From Maribellus maritimus (GTDB lineage: Bacteria; Bacteroidota; Bacteroidia; Bacteroidales; Prolixibacteraceae): 63,097 nt of DNA. The notes below the pieces were generated by a model. It did no database searches. It was given only the letters and a program-made list of their open reading frames with translations, and was not told where the DNA came from. Shown here piece by piece: positions 1 through 8,886 of this stretch (position 1 is its first letter; every line of letters starts with the position of its first letter). The stretch is taken from positions 1 through 63,097 of the forward strand of contig NZ_JAIKLE010000038.1 in NCBI RefSeq assembly GCF_022267315.1, given 5' to 3'. The position numbers and the translations under genes were made by a program.

Positions 1-2
1 AA

Positions 3-53
3 GAACAAGAACGTTTAGAAGAGCAGCAAAGGCTCAACTTCGGCCCCTTATAG
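3..53 (+). CDS. C-terminal end of an unidentified gene
   Basis: An open frame runs into the window from the left and ends at the TAG at 51-53. Its last residues are EQERLEEQQRLNFGPL, a charged, probably helical tail. Two hairpins follow at once, which supports a real gene end rather than a chance frame. Too little is present to name the product. A transposase tail is possible because IS remnants are common in this window, but nothing here proves it. Confidence 0.4.
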   Translation, partial: EQERLEEQQRLNFGPL

Positions 54-92
54 GGGCTTTCACAAGTCCACCTTCTTAGAAGGTGGTTTTTT
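43..92 (+). terminator. Tandem hairpins, second is a rho-independent terminator
   Basis: The first hairpin pairs GCCCC (43-47) with GGGGC (53-57) and spans the stop codon of the upstream frame. The second pairs CCACCTTC (68-75) with GAAGGTGG (79-86) over a 3-base loop and is followed by six T at 87-92, a classic intrinsic terminator. Confidence 0.75.
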
Positions 93-593
93 AATTGCTT
101 GCAGTTTAAAAGGTGAAATTTTGTTTCACTGAAAATTTTTTCAGGGTTGTTTTTTTGTAAAATATTAGCAAAGAAAAGCCGGGGCAGAGCTTTGATTTTA
201 ATGCCGGAAGCACTATGATACACTTTTTCAGTGCTTTAATTAAATTGTCAATAGTCATCTTGAAGTACAATGCGACAGTCTATATCTAATAAATATTATC
301 CTAAGCTCAAGGTACTGCTCTTTTCCCTATTCGTCGATCATTGAGATTATCAGCATAATGAAGCGAAGTTTAGCTCTGCCGAAACGCAGCAACATTTCAA
401 TTATTCATTTTAAAAGTTCACATTTATGAATTCTTATTTACCAGTAAATTGGGGTTATTGTCCATTAAATAAGGATTTGTAAAAGAAATTCCTCTTCAAA
501 AAGGAACAGAAAATAAGAGAAAACTAAATGGAAAAGTCCTAGATTTACACGAACCAATGAGAACCATATAGATAATTTTATAAGCCACAAAAA
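93..593. other. Non-coding stretch, no gene seen
   Basis: About 500 bases with no convincing gene on either strand. A short stop-bounded frame at about 481-570 (ending LHEPMRTI) could be a gene remnant but is too short to assign. The promoter of the following binding-protein gene presumably lies at the right end of this stretch; I see no clear promoter box. Confidence 0.4.
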
Positions 594-1475
594 ATGAAAA
601 TTGCAGGATTTCTGATAGTCATTGCCTCGATAGGTTTGTTTTCATGCAATCAGTCGCAAAACAAAAAGGAAGATAAACAGGTCGTTACCGTAAGTATTTT
701 ACCCGAAAGAACATTTGTACAAAAAATTGCGGGGGATGATTTTAAAGTGAATGTTTTGCTTCCACCGGGTGCCAGTCCTGCATCTTTTACGCTTTTGCCA
801 TCTCAATTAAAAGATATTGCCCGTTCCGAAGTTTGGTTTCGGATGGGGCATATCGGTTTTGAATATGCCTGGAAAGAAAAGATTGAACAAGCCAATAAAA
901 AAATGAAAGTTGTCGATTTGTCAGTGGGGCTGGATTTAATTAAGGGCGAAGTACAGTTTAAAAGCGAGCCTGGTCCGGCATCTGGTGTGAATCCTCATAC
1001 CTGGATGTCGCCAAAATTAGTAAAACAAATGGCTGGAAAAATAATGGAAGAAGTTTCAATCCTTAATCCCGGTAAAAAGAGTGTTTACAAGGATAATTAC
1101 CTGAAGTTTGTGACAGAGATTGACGAATTAAATGACAGCATAGAAAGTGCCTTGGAAAGTTACAAAGGAGAGCCATTTATTTTGTTTCATCCGAGCCTCT
1201 CATATTACGCGCGTGAGTACGGTTTGATACAATACTCTTTGGAACCGGGGGGAAAACAACCAACTCCGCTACGTATGGCAGAATTAGTGAAACTAGCCAA
1301 GCAGAAAGATATCCGGGTGATTTATATTCAAAGTGATTTGGATCGGGAGCAGGCTCGCGTTTTTGCAGAGGAAATCGATGGAAATATTGTTGAAATGTGG
1401 CCGCTCAATCCGGAATGGAAAAAAAATCTAAAAGAAATTACTTCACAGTTAATAGAAAATTTTAATGTCGAGTAG
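594..1475 (+). CDS. Metal ABC transporter substrate-binding lipoprotein (ZnuA/TroA-like)
   Basis: A 293-residue periplasmic binding protein of the zinc/manganese (TroA, cluster A-1) type. A lipoprotein signal ends at Cys18 (LFSC). Family landmarks are PPGASP at 57-62, GHIGFE at 85-90, NPHTWMSP at 133-140 and the FHPSLSYYAREYG segment at 198-210. His135, His199 and an Asp near 248-250 match the usual metal ligands. The usual first ligand, a His just after the ASP of PPGASPH, is Ala63 here; His86 might substitute. No cognate permease is in the window, and the ABC ATPase at 3845 is separated from it by a two-component system. The metal bound cannot be told from sequence. Confidence 0.85.
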   Translation: MKIAGFLIVIASIGLFSCNQSQNKKEDKQVVTVSILPERTFVQKIAGDDFKVNVLLPPGASPASFTLLPSQLKDIARSEVWFRMGHIGFEYAWKEKIEQANKKMKVVDLSVGLDLIKGEVQFKSEPGPASGVNPHTWMSPKLVKQMAGKIMEEVSILNPGKKSVYKDNYLKFVTEIDELNDSIESALESYKGEPFILFHPSLSYYAREYGLIQYSLEPGGKQPTPLRMAELVKLAKQKDIRVIYIQSDLDREQARVFAEEIDGNIVEMWPLNPEWKKNLKEITSQLIENFNVE

Positions 1476-1890
1476 GTTTATTTTTTGCCGGATTTACAAG
1501 CGTTGGCAATTTTAAGAGTGAAAACTGATGGATACTTTCCATGAGTAGCTTTATTAAATGAGTAAGTAGCTCAATTATTTTGTCGTACTCACCGCAGATC
1601 ATTGTACTCATAATTCCAGATTCTACTATAATTTTGTCGTTTTTTGAAATTGTGTTCGGAATTTTTTCCACCGGTGTATCATAATCTTCTTGCAGCTCGC
1701 GGTAACATATTTCTACAGTAATTCCATGTTTTTATTTTTTTGAACGATGACTCCAATAAAAGCCGGATTCACCTCATTTCGTTTATCAGTCCCCATACCA
1801 ACATCCAGCAAAACAAGGATTGAAACGAATTTGGAGGTACAAGGGATCGAAAAGGAGTATCGCTCTAAAGATATTCAACTAACAATCTGG
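1476..1890 (-). pseudogene. Possible frameshifted gene remnant, unidentified
   Basis: On the minus strand, one open frame of about 50 codons (reading ...LLDVGMGTDKRNEVNPAFIG...) ends near 1737 in a run of A. A second frame continues for about 86 codons with protein-like composition (HGITVEICYRELQEDYDTPV...) to about 1465. A single-base slip in the A-run would join them. I do not recognise the product. The same DNA contains a CRISPR-repeat-like segment at 1789-1826, which is a competing reading. The rest of the 1476-2158 interval shows no other gene. Confidence 0.3.
1789..1826 (+). repeat. Solitary CRISPR-repeat-like segment (uncertain)
   Basis: A 38-base segment beginning GTCCCCATACC and ending AAAACAAGGATTGAAAC resembles the 36-37-base direct repeats of type I-B and type III CRISPR arrays, whose 3' ends are often ATTGAAAC. 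Only one copy is visible, there is no second repeat at spacer distance, and no cas gene is in the window. At best it is an orphan relic; chance similarity is quite possible. Confidence 0.2.
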
Positions 1891-2158
1891 TATATCAGGC
1901 TTCAAACAGGAAAAAGATTTGAGCAAAAACAGGTTAAGAATAAAGGGGCAAAGCAAAAAGTAGAGTAAAAATATTTTGAGGGTTAATGGAGAGAGGCTCT
2001 CCCCAATAGTTTCTCTCTCTTACGATAAATTACTTAACAAGTTAAAATAAGAGTAATAAAAATATGTAACCTGAAAAAGAATCGAACATCTGTTTACAAG
2101 AGTGGGATTATTACTGATACAAAAAAGACAAAAATGTTAACTTTACCTCAAAAATCAC

Positions 2159-3112
2159 ATGCTACTTCAGATTGCCCTGTTGCTTTCTATGCTAATTCAA
2201 TTGGGAGCAGCAATTACAGCAGTTAGCCTAATCCGAAGAACCCGTTTTAATATTTCCTGGATACTTATTTCATCCGGATTTGTATTAATGGCTTTACGCC
2301 GGCTGTTTGAGTTCTCGGCATTATTCTGGGAAACTCAATTGATTTCAAAAGAAGAAATAAACAGTTGGGTTGGTGTTTTAATCTCAATATTAATGTTGAC
2401 GGGAGTAACTTTTATCCGCCAGATCTTTAATTTGCAGGATCGTATTGATGAGATACGTAAAGAAAGTGAAGCCCGGTTATTAAAGGCTGTTATACAAACC
2501 GAAGAGAAAGCCCGTCAGTCTTTTGCCCGTGAATTACACGATGGCCTTGGTCCCGTTCTGTCATCCATTAAAATGATAGTTAGTGCCATTGAACTGGACA
2601 AAATGGTAGCCTCAAATAAAAGGATAATTGAACGGACCTGTAAAGCGACGGATGAAGCAATAATAACATTAAAAGAGATTTCTAATCATTTAAGTCCCCA
2701 TTTACTAAAGAATTATGGCCTGACAAAAGCATTGAATACCTTTGCCAGCCAGCTTTTAATCAATTCGGATATTCAATTGAATTTAAGCGATAATTTTGGG
2801 TCGAAGCGGTATTCATATGATTTGGAAATTAATGTATTTCGAGTAGTATCCGAGCTTTTAAATAACAGCGTAAGACATGGTTCCCCAAGTAAAATAAAAA
2901 TCAACATAAAAGAAAGCGGGGATTATCTTAGAATTGAATATGAAGACAATGGTTCCGGATTTAATTTCAAAGACAGTACAAACGAAATCCACCTGAGTGG
3001 CATGGGACTGGAAAATATACGTTCCCGGATTAAATCGTTAAACGGATTTTATTATATGGAGTCGGAACCGGGTGAAGGAGTAAAAGTACATATTCAAATT
3101 CCTGTAAAATGA
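2159..3112 (+). CDS. NarL-type sensor histidine kinase (HisKA_3 class)
   Basis: A 317-residue membrane histidine kinase. Hydrophobic segments near residues 3-23, 33-48 and 70-90 form an N-terminal membrane domain with no recognisable periplasmic sensor. A coiled linker leads to the HisKA_3 dimerisation region, with phospho-acceptor His127 in RELHDGLGP. The HATPase domain follows, with an N box (SELLNNSVRHG), DNGSGF and GMGLENIRSR. It overlaps the response regulator by four bases (ATGA), so the two form a translationally coupled pair. The signal sensed is unknown. Confidence 0.9.
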   Translation: MLLQIALLLSMLIQLGAAITAVSLIRRTRFNISWILISSGFVLMALRRLFEFSALFWETQLISKEEINSWVGVLISILMLTGVTFIRQIFNLQDRIDEIRKESEARLLKAVIQTEEKARQSFARELHDGLGPVLSSIKMIVSAIELDKMVASNKRIIERTCKATDEAIITLKEISNHLSPHLLKNYGLTKALNTFASQLLINSDIQLNLSDNFGSKRYSYDLEINVFRVVSELLNNSVRHGSPSKIKINIKESGDYLRIEYEDNGSGFNFKDSTNEIHLSGMGLENIRSRIKSLNGFYYMESEPGEGVKVHIQIPVK

Positions 3113-3750
3113 AAAAGATAAATATTTACCTTGTTGATGACCATTCGCTTTTCAGGGAAGGATTACGATTTTTACTTTCCAACCTCAATTTTGTGAATGA
3201 AGTTTTTGAGGCTGAAAACGGGAAACAGTTTATTGCCGGGTTAAAAGGCAGACAGGTTAATGTGGCCTTACTGGATATTGAAATGCCTGAAATGAATGGG
3301 ATGGATGCTGCCCGAAAAGCTTTGGAGATTAATCCCGAAATCAAAATAGTTGCCTTGTCCATGTATTCTGATGAAAGCTATTATTCCAGTATGATTGAAG
3401 CCGGAGCTAACGGTTTTTTATTAAAGAATTCAAATTTTTCCGAAGTTAAAAAGGCCATTGTTGATATTTGTGAGGGGCGCAATTATTTTTCCATTGAAAT
3501 TCTGCAATCCATTGTAAACAGGATAAATAAAAAAACAACAAAACCGGAAAATAATGAGTTAACCGAGCGCGAAATAGATGTTTTATACCAGATTTGTAAA
3601 GGCCGCTCCAATCCGGAGATTGCTGAAATCTTGTCCATCAGTAAACGTACGGTTGATAAACACCGTGAAAATTTACTTCAGAAAACAAATTCAAAAAATA
3701 CGGCTAACCTGGTGGTGTATGCAATAAAACAAGGGTATTTTGAAGTTTAA
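3109..3750 (+). CDS. NarL/FixJ-family response regulator
   Basis: A 213-residue receiver plus LuxR-type helix-turn-helix regulator, partner of the upstream kinase. The acidic pocket is DD at 10-11, the phospho-acceptor is Asp56 in LLDIEMP, and a conserved Ser (VALSMYS) and Lys (LLKNS) follow. The DNA-binding domain covers about residues 149-213 (LTEREIDVL ... SKRTVDKHRENLLQK). Immediately downstream lies a perfect 16-base palindrome in front of the ABC ATPase gene, so the downstream three-gene group is a plausible target; this is inferred from position only. Confidence 0.9.
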   Translation: MKKINIYLVDDHSLFREGLRFLLSNLNFVNEVFEAENGKQFIAGLKGRQVNVALLDIEMPEMNGMDAARKALEINPEIKIVALSMYSDESYYSSMIEAGANGFLLKNSNFSEVKKAIVDICEGRNYFSIEILQSIVNRINKKTTKPENNELTEREIDVLYQICKGRSNPEIAEILSISKRTVDKHRENLLQKTNSKNTANLVVYAIKQGYFEV

Positions 3751-3761
3751 CCCGGAATAAG

Positions 3762-3777
3762 TACGTCTATAGACGTA
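3762..3777. promoter_or_regulatory. Perfect 16-bp palindrome, candidate operator
   Basis: TACGTCTATAGACGTA is a perfect inverted repeat located 68 bases upstream of the ABC ATPase start and just after the response regulator gene. Inverted sites of this size suit dimeric LuxR-type regulators. It has no T-run, so it is not an obvious terminator. Confidence 0.5.
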
Positions 3778-3844
3778 GAGCTGATTTTACGTTTTTAAGC
3801 GGTTTTAAGAACAAAATGACCACCATACATTTGTCAGAAAAAAG

Positions 3845-4651
3845 ATGATAAACAGTATATCAATTCTGGCCGGAAAAAACAAGAATGGCTTAAAAGAACA
3901 TTTTAATCGAATCGATATTTCCCGGGGAGAGATAGTTGGCATTGTAGGACCCACTGGAAGCGGGAAAAGCGCGCTTGTGGAAGACATTGAACAGTTGGCT
4001 CAGTCAGACACTTCAACCCAAAGAAAAGTTTTAATCAATAACAGCATTCCCGATCCTGAGCTTCGTTATAATCCCAAAAAGAAGCTTATCGCACAACTCT
4101 CTCAAAACATGAATTTTATTGCAGATATGAGTGTGAAGGATTTTTTGATACTACATTCCAAGTGCCGGGGCAAAAATTTGAACCTGGTTGATAAAGTTAT
4201 TTATCACGCCAACCAGTTAACAGGCGAACCCATTAAGAAAGAGATGAATCTTACTGTTTTAAGCGGGGGACAAAGTCGTTCGTTAATGGTGGCCGATGTG
4301 GCTTTTGTAAGTGACTCACCTGTGGTTTTAATCGATGAAATTGAAAATGCCGGAATAAAAAAGCACGAAGCCATGCAACTGTTATCCGGAAATGGGAAAA
4401 TTGTCCTCGTGGTTACCCACGATCCTCTACTGGCATTACTTACTCAAAGAAGAATTGTAATGGAAAACGGTGGAATAAAAAAAATATTTGGGACCACAGA
4501 AGAGGAAAGGTCGTTGTGCAAGCAATTATACCAGGTTGATAAAGAGTTGTTCAAAGTCCGTGAGATGGTCAGGTCAGGTGTGGAAGTAAAGGCCAGTTTT
4601 AGTTTTCAGGAAAGTTTTACCAGTGACTTTCAACCGGTTTTGGAAGATTAA
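3845..4651 (+). CDS. ABC-type ATPase without a permease (metal-centre associated, inferred)
   Basis: A 268-residue ATP-binding cassette protein. Walker A is GPTGSGKS (35-42), the signature is LSGGQ (139-143), Walker B is VVLIDE (160-165) and the H-loop is VVTHD. There are no membrane segments, and no permease lies beside it. The C-terminal 60 residues extend past the normal cassette. It is followed after 40 bases by a HypB/UreG-like GTPase and then a 4Fe-4S protein. The trio suggests an ATP/GTP-driven maturation or reactivation machine for a metalloenzyme rather than a transporter. That role is inference from neighbours. Confidence 0.8.
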   Translation: MINSISILAGKNKNGLKEHFNRIDISRGEIVGIVGPTGSGKSALVEDIEQLAQSDTSTQRKVLINNSIPDPELRYNPKKKLIAQLSQNMNFIADMSVKDFLILHSKCRGKNLNLVDKVIYHANQLTGEPIKKEMNLTVLSGGQSRSLMVADVAFVSDSPVVLIDEIENAGIKKHEAMQLLSGNGKIVLVVTHDPLLALLTQRRIVMENGGIKKIFGTTEEERSLCKQLYQVDKELFKVREMVRSGVEVKASFSFQESFTSDFQPVLED

Positions 4652-4691
4652 CCGGGATTAAATTTCAGTAAAAACAATTTAAAACTATTTT

Positions 4692-5393
4692 ATGAATGTC
4701 ATCATCGTCGCCGGCACTCCGGGAGCAGGCAAAACAGCTGTTTTACTTCATGTATTAAAACATTTGAAAGAACAAAACAAACACATTTCTGCAGTGAAAA
4801 TTGATTGCCTTTATACTGAAGACCACCTTCGGTTTCAGAAAGAAGGTGTTCCGACCCTGCTTGGGCTATCAAAAGACATGTGTCCCGACCACTTTACCAT
4901 TTTCAATTTAGGCGAAATGTTGGAATATGCACAAGGAAATAATTCTGATATACTGATAGTAGAAACGGCGGGACTTTGTCATCGTTGTGCACCTTACACC
5001 ATCAACAGTTTGGGAGTATGCGTAATAGATGCCACAACGGGGCCCAATACGCCGTTAAAAGTCGGGCCGTTTTTAAGTACAGCAAATGTTGTTGCAATAA
5101 CGAAAGGTGATATCATTTCGCAGGCTGAAAGAGAGATTTTCCGCGAGCGCGTATTGGAAATGAATCCCGGATGCCGGATTATTGAAACCAATGGATTAAC
5201 AGGGAAAGGAACAGTTGAGCTGGCTGGCTGTTTTAGTGAGGCTTCTGATTTTAGTTACGAAGAGGAAGAGTTACGGCATAATGCCCCGTTTTCAATTTGT
5301 ACACTTTGTGTTGGAGAAACAAAAATACATAAGAAAAACCACCGGGGAGTGTTGAGACATATTAACGGAATTCAGGAATATGCAGGTGAATAA
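4692..5393 (+). CDS. HypB/UreG/CobW-like GTPase
   Basis: A 233-residue G3E-type GTPase. The P-loop is GTPGAGKT (8-15), a Walker-B-like strand is [10 protein letters not shown], and an ITKGD motif matches the guanine-specificity region of HypB and UreG. Several Cys pairs could bind metal: CHRC just after the ETAG motif, and CTLC near the C-terminus. Family members load Ni, Co or Zn into enzymes or partner proteins. The target here is unknown. It overlaps the following Fe-S gene by 14 bases if that gene starts at 5380, indicating one operon. Confidence 0.8.
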   Translation: MNVIIVAGTPGAGKTAVLLHVLKHLKEQNKHISAVKIDCLYTEDHLRFQKEGVPTLLGLSKDMCPDHFTIFNLGEMLEYAQGNNSDILIVETAGLCHRCAPYTINSLGVCVIDATTGPNTPLKVGPFLSTANVVAITKGDIISQAEREIFRERVLEMNPGCRIIETNGLTGKGTVELAGCFSEASDFSYEEEELRHNAPFSICTLCVGETKIHKKNHRGVLRHINGIQEYAGE

Positions 5394-6048
5394 TTTAATG
5401 AAAAGCGTAAAAGAAATAGAAAAACAATTGCCGGGATTTAACTGTGGGGCATGTGGTTTCCGGGAATGCCATGGCTTTGCATCGGCGTTAGCTAAAAATG
5501 AAGTTTCGATTGATAATTGTACTGTACTGAAACAGGAACGATTGAAAGAGAATAGGACGGCGCTGCAAAAGTTTGTACACAACAACAAAAACACAGAAAA
5601 AATTGAAATAAAAGGATTGATTGACGGGGTAGGGGCTGATTTTGCGTTACATCCCTTAGATAAAGAACCATCTTGTCGTGAAACATTGATTTGTTTTTCA
5701 TCTGTTCCAGTTGAAAAAGATATGATTATTCGCTACCGTCCGTTGGGGTGTCCGATTATTCACTTCGCAAGGGTAATTGAAATAAATCACAATCTGTTGG
5801 ATGTGTGGGTAATCGGACCGGGAAAACTTCTCTCCCGTAAAGAAGATGCCACAGAGGTCGGAATTTGTATGGTGCTGTCATTTCAGGGAACGATTGAAGG
5901 AGAAACACCCAAGGTTGGGCAAACTGTAAAATTCCTGCCGGCTCATTGCATGATGGGAAAAGTTCATTCCGGAATAATCGTACAACTGGAAGATAATAAA
6001 ACCCGCATCGATTGTATCGATTTAAAAGTTTGGCAGCATACTGTTTAA
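5380..6048 (+). CDS. 4Fe-4S cluster domain protein
   Basis: A 222-residue protein with an N-terminal Fes-type cluster motif: Cys22, Cys25, Cys30 and Cys47 form CX2CX4CX16C ([12 protein letters not shown]...C), as in RnfB and corrinoid Fe-S proteins. The remaining 170 residues form an uncharacterised domain with further Cys (GCPIIHF, GICMVL, AHCMMG). An alternative start at 5398, four bases after the GTPase stop, would remove the overlap; both have purine-rich sequence upstream. With the ABC ATPase and GTPase it forms a three-gene set whose function I cannot name. Confidence 0.75.
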   Translation: MQVNNLMKSVKEIEKQLPGFNCGACGFRECHGFASALAKNEVSIDNCTVLKQERLKENRTALQKFVHNNKNTEKIEIKGLIDGVGADFALHPLDKEPSCRETLICFSSVPVEKDMIIRYRPLGCPIIHFARVIEINHNLLDVWVIGPGKLLSRKEDATEVGICMVLSFQGTIEGETPKVGQTVKFLPAHCMMGKVHSGIIVQLEDNKTRIDCIDLKVWQHTV

Positions 6049-6059
6049 TTTCAAAAAAA

Positions 6060-6834
6060 TAAAAAGAGATTTACCGATATTTAGAATTTGGAGAATCAAA
6101 GAATAATGCAAAAGTAGAAGTCCATCAAGCGACTAATGCAATTTTATACAGGTTGAAGACAGGCTGCCAATGGCGTCATTTACCAATGAAGCAATCTTTT
6201 CGGTGTAAATACCGATGGCAAAGTGTTTACTATCATTTTCAGAAATAGAGTAAAGATGGAAGTTGGGAAAATGTTTGGCAATCTGTTCTTTCGAAACACA
6301 AGAAATTACTAGACCTGTCAAGCATTCAACTTGATGGTACACATACCCCGGCCAAACGAGGTGGAGAAGCCGTGGCTTACCAGAGTAGGAAAAAGACAAA
6401 AACCAGCAATATGCTCATCATTACAGACAGTCAAGGCATTCCATTAATTTGTAGCAATCCAATGGAGGGGAACCACAACGATGCTTTCAGCCTGGTTTCA
6501 CAGGCTAAAAAAATGGTGGCAGGTTTGGAAACGGTCGATATACGTACTGATGGCCTGTTTTATAAATGCCGATTCAGGTTTTGATACCGAAGATTTCCGC
6601 CGTTATCTTTCTGAAATAAAGGTTACCGGAAACATTGACCAAAACTGGAGAAACGGGACAACAAATGAGAATTTGTTTGATGAACTATTGTATGAATGCA
6701 GGTTTGTTGTCGAAAGAACGAACGCCTGGATGGATGCCTTCAAGGCTATATTAGTTCGTTTTGAAATAAGCTCTTTACACAGGAAAGCATTGAGTTTATT
6801 AGCATTTATTGTTATTTTATTGCGGAAACTTTAA
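6060..6834 (+). pseudogene. Broken IS5-family transposase
   Basis: Remnant of a DDE transposase of the IS5 type. Readable pieces in order: NAILYRLKTGCQWRHLP (about 6135-6190), an in-frame stop near 6248, then LDGTHTPAKRGGEAVAYQSR (about 6330-6390) carrying the first catalytic Asp. A frameshift at about 6555-6580 leads into NADSGFDTEDFRRYL (second Asp) and VVERTNAWMDAFKAIL (catalytic Glu) to the stop at 6834. The N-terminus is missing or degraded. With at least one stop and one frameshift the element is dead. No terminal inverted repeats were recognised. Confidence 0.85.
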
Positions 6835-6899
6835 ACAACTTCTCAGTAAAGAAGCTAATGTATATAAAGATTTGTGTGGAGTTTAATGGTTTAATGAAT

Positions 6900-7570
6900 T
6901 TATTCAACATCATACCTGTCGTCGGCGATATATGAATAGCCACCGCCGGCATAAATACTGACGCTTTCCGATAAGTTCAGGTTTAAACCAACCTTGCAAT
7001 TGCCCCGGTTTTAAATTGATTTTCTTTCCCGAAAACATCAGTATATGTATTGGAAGCGCTTACACTTTCTTTGTAAATCAGGAAGCTTGGCCCAATAAAT
7101 AAATAACTTTCCACTTTTGGCAATTTTACAAAAGAAAAACGGCCTTCTACATTGATATAGTGCATGGCAGGATCAACCTCAATGGCAGTAGAAGAATAAC
7201 TGTATGTGTAATTGAATTTCGAAACCGGGAAATAGATATGGGAAGGCGAAAGCGAAAATCTACTTTTATCGCTGTAAACCACTGCCCTGAAATTTGCGCC
7301 TGCACCCCAATCTTCTTCCCAGCCGTCGTCGGTACTGGCCCACTCTCCTAAACTAGGGCCTGCCCCAATTTTTAAATGAGGGGGATTGTTTTGTGAATAA
7401 GTGCAAAACGATATAAAGCTTACTACAATAAATAAAAAAATTGTTATTTCATGATTTTGGTTTTTAAAGGTGTTGCAATTGTTTTTGAAGTAATTTGTGT
7501 TTTTACCCCAAAAATAAAGTAGATATCTTTTATGGAGGCTAATCTTTGATTCCCGGTTGTCACGAATCAA
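6900..7570 (-). pseudogene. Outer-membrane beta-barrel protein, frameshifted
   Basis: The main frame (7570 to 6983) encodes a hydrophobic export signal ending SFCTYSQ followed by alternating beta-strand sequence typical of a small porin-like barrel (LKIGAGPSLGEW, YLFIGPSFLIYK). It stops at ARLV, but the next reading frame continues with NLSESVSIYAGGGYSYIADDRYDVE to a stop at 6900-6902. One added G near 6996 would restore ARLGLNLNLSES, so a one-base deletion truncated the barrel end. The N-terminus may also be damaged: an ATG-AAA start at about 7452 is in another frame from the signal peptide. Sequencing error is the alternative. Confidence 0.6.
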
Positions 7571-7590
7571 GGATTTTTTACAACCTTAAT

Positions 7591-7875
7591 TCAAAATAGT
7601 AAAACTGAGTTCAACGGATAGAATGTGCTAATTAACTGATAATGTGTAGATGCGGAATGTTCCCTTTTTTTTAAGTGATTTGATATAAAACGAGGGGGAA
7701 CGCCAGTATATTTTTTAAATGCGCTAATAAAAGTTGCTCTGTTGTTAAAGCCAACCATTTGAGCTATACCTTCGATAGTATTTTTTCTGTATTTGCCTTT
7801 ATGATATAATTTGCATGCATTCCTGAATGCGGAGATCATTGACAAAATAATTAAAGTTTTTGCCATAAAAATCAC
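7591..7875 (-). pseudogene. AraC-family regulator, C-terminal fragment
   Basis: Only the second half of an AraC DNA-binding domain remains: NTIEGIAQMVGFNNRATFISAF and KKYTGVPPRFISN match the second helix-turn-helix and the family signature region. No sensor domain or credible start lies upstream, where modD begins within 50 bases. This is a decayed remnant, not a functional 94-residue gene. Confidence 0.7.
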
Positions 7876-7923
7876 AGAAAATTGATTTGAGGAGCAAAGG
7901 CAACAGTTTACAAAAATAAGGTT

Positions 7924-8769
7924 TTACGCCTGAAGAATTTTTACTCCTATATCGGCAGGCGGTGCAAAATATATCCACGATGTAACAAGTACATCGGCAG
8001 ACGCACGGGCATAATCGGCAGCATTTCTGGCATTTATGCCTCCCGCAGCAATCATACAAATTTCAGGGCAAATATTTCTGCCTGCTGTTGCAGTTTCTTT
8101 AAAGATTTCAGGAGGCATTTTATCAATCTGAATGGCATCGGCACCAGCCTGTGCGACCAACAAAGCTTCTTCATATGTGTGGGCTTCCACCACAATTTTT
8201 CGCTCTTTTTGTTGTTGTTTAACTTTTGAAATTAAAGAAACAAGGTTTTTATATCCGCCAGTAAAAAGCAAATGTTCCCTGAACATTAAAATAGTATCGG
8301 AAATACCCGTACGATGTGGAATCCCGCCGCCTGCCATCAGGGCTTTTAGCGCTACTTTTTTTAAATAAGGCGGATGTTTTCGTGTACCGGCAACAACAAC
8401 ATCCGGGTTTGCCGCTTTTGCATTTTTAACCAACTGTCGGGTTCGGGTGGCAATCCCGGAGGCAAATTCTATGAGAACTCCGCCACTACGCCAGATCGTA
8501 TGGATGGAAGCAGCATCACCACGGGCTTCTAAAAGTTTATCGCCTTCATTCAACATCGTTCCGGACGGCAAAGATGAGACTATCTCCAGCCCGACTTTTT
8601 TATACATCCTCACTACTTCTTCTACGCCACAAACTGTCATTGCGCTACGTGCAAACAATTCAATTTTCCCTTTTTTGTCCGATAGCCCAAGTAAATAAGT
8701 AGTTATATCTCCAAGCGGCACATCGTCTTCAATCAGCCGATCAATATCGTTTTCAGTAAAATAAATCAT
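7924..8769 (-). CDS. modD: ModD, quinolinate-phosphoribosyltransferase-like protein
   Basis: A 281-residue intact protein of the NadC/ModD fold. The N-terminal open-faced sandwich starts IDRLIEDDVPLGDITT, and the barrel carries AGTRKHPPYLKKVALKA, GGGIPHRTGISDTIL, VVEAHTYEEA and QAGADAIQIDKMPPE. ModD differs from NadC in these motifs and is usually found beside molybdate transporters; its biochemical role is not established. No mod transporter is here; its neighbours are gene remnants. It may belong with the metal-related block at 0.6-6 kb, or be a survivor of a decayed region. A divergent nicotinate enzyme is the alternative. Confidence 0.8.
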   Translation of the reverse strand: MIYFTENDIDRLIEDDVPLGDITTYLLGLSDKKGKIELFARSAMTVCGVEEVVRMYKKVGLEIVSSLPSGTMLNEGDKLLEARGDAASIHTIWRSGGVLIEFASGIATRTRQLVKNAKAANPDVVVAGTRKHPPYLKKVALKALMAGGGIPHRTGISDTILMFREHLLFTGGYKNLVSLISKVKQQQKERKIVVEAHTYEEALLVAQAGADAIQIDKMPPEIFKETATAGRNICPEICMIAAGGINARNAADYARASADVLVTSWIYFAPPADIGVKILQA

Positions 8770-8886
8770 AACTAATTTGTTTTTTATATTTAAAAATGTA
8801 TAAAATCTTTCAGAATCCTTAAGAGGATGGAGTAAAAGGTTTCAACTCAAAAATACTCGGAATAAAACTAAACAATATTAGTAACA

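Noticed and set aside
1789..1826. CRISPR array
   Set aside because: One repeat-like unit only, with no second copy at spacer distance and no cas genes; kept only as a weak solitary element.
1747..1968. Plus-strand frame of 73 codons
   Set aside because: Composition is not protein-like and it covers the CRISPR-like segment and the minus-strand frames; no ribosome binding site.
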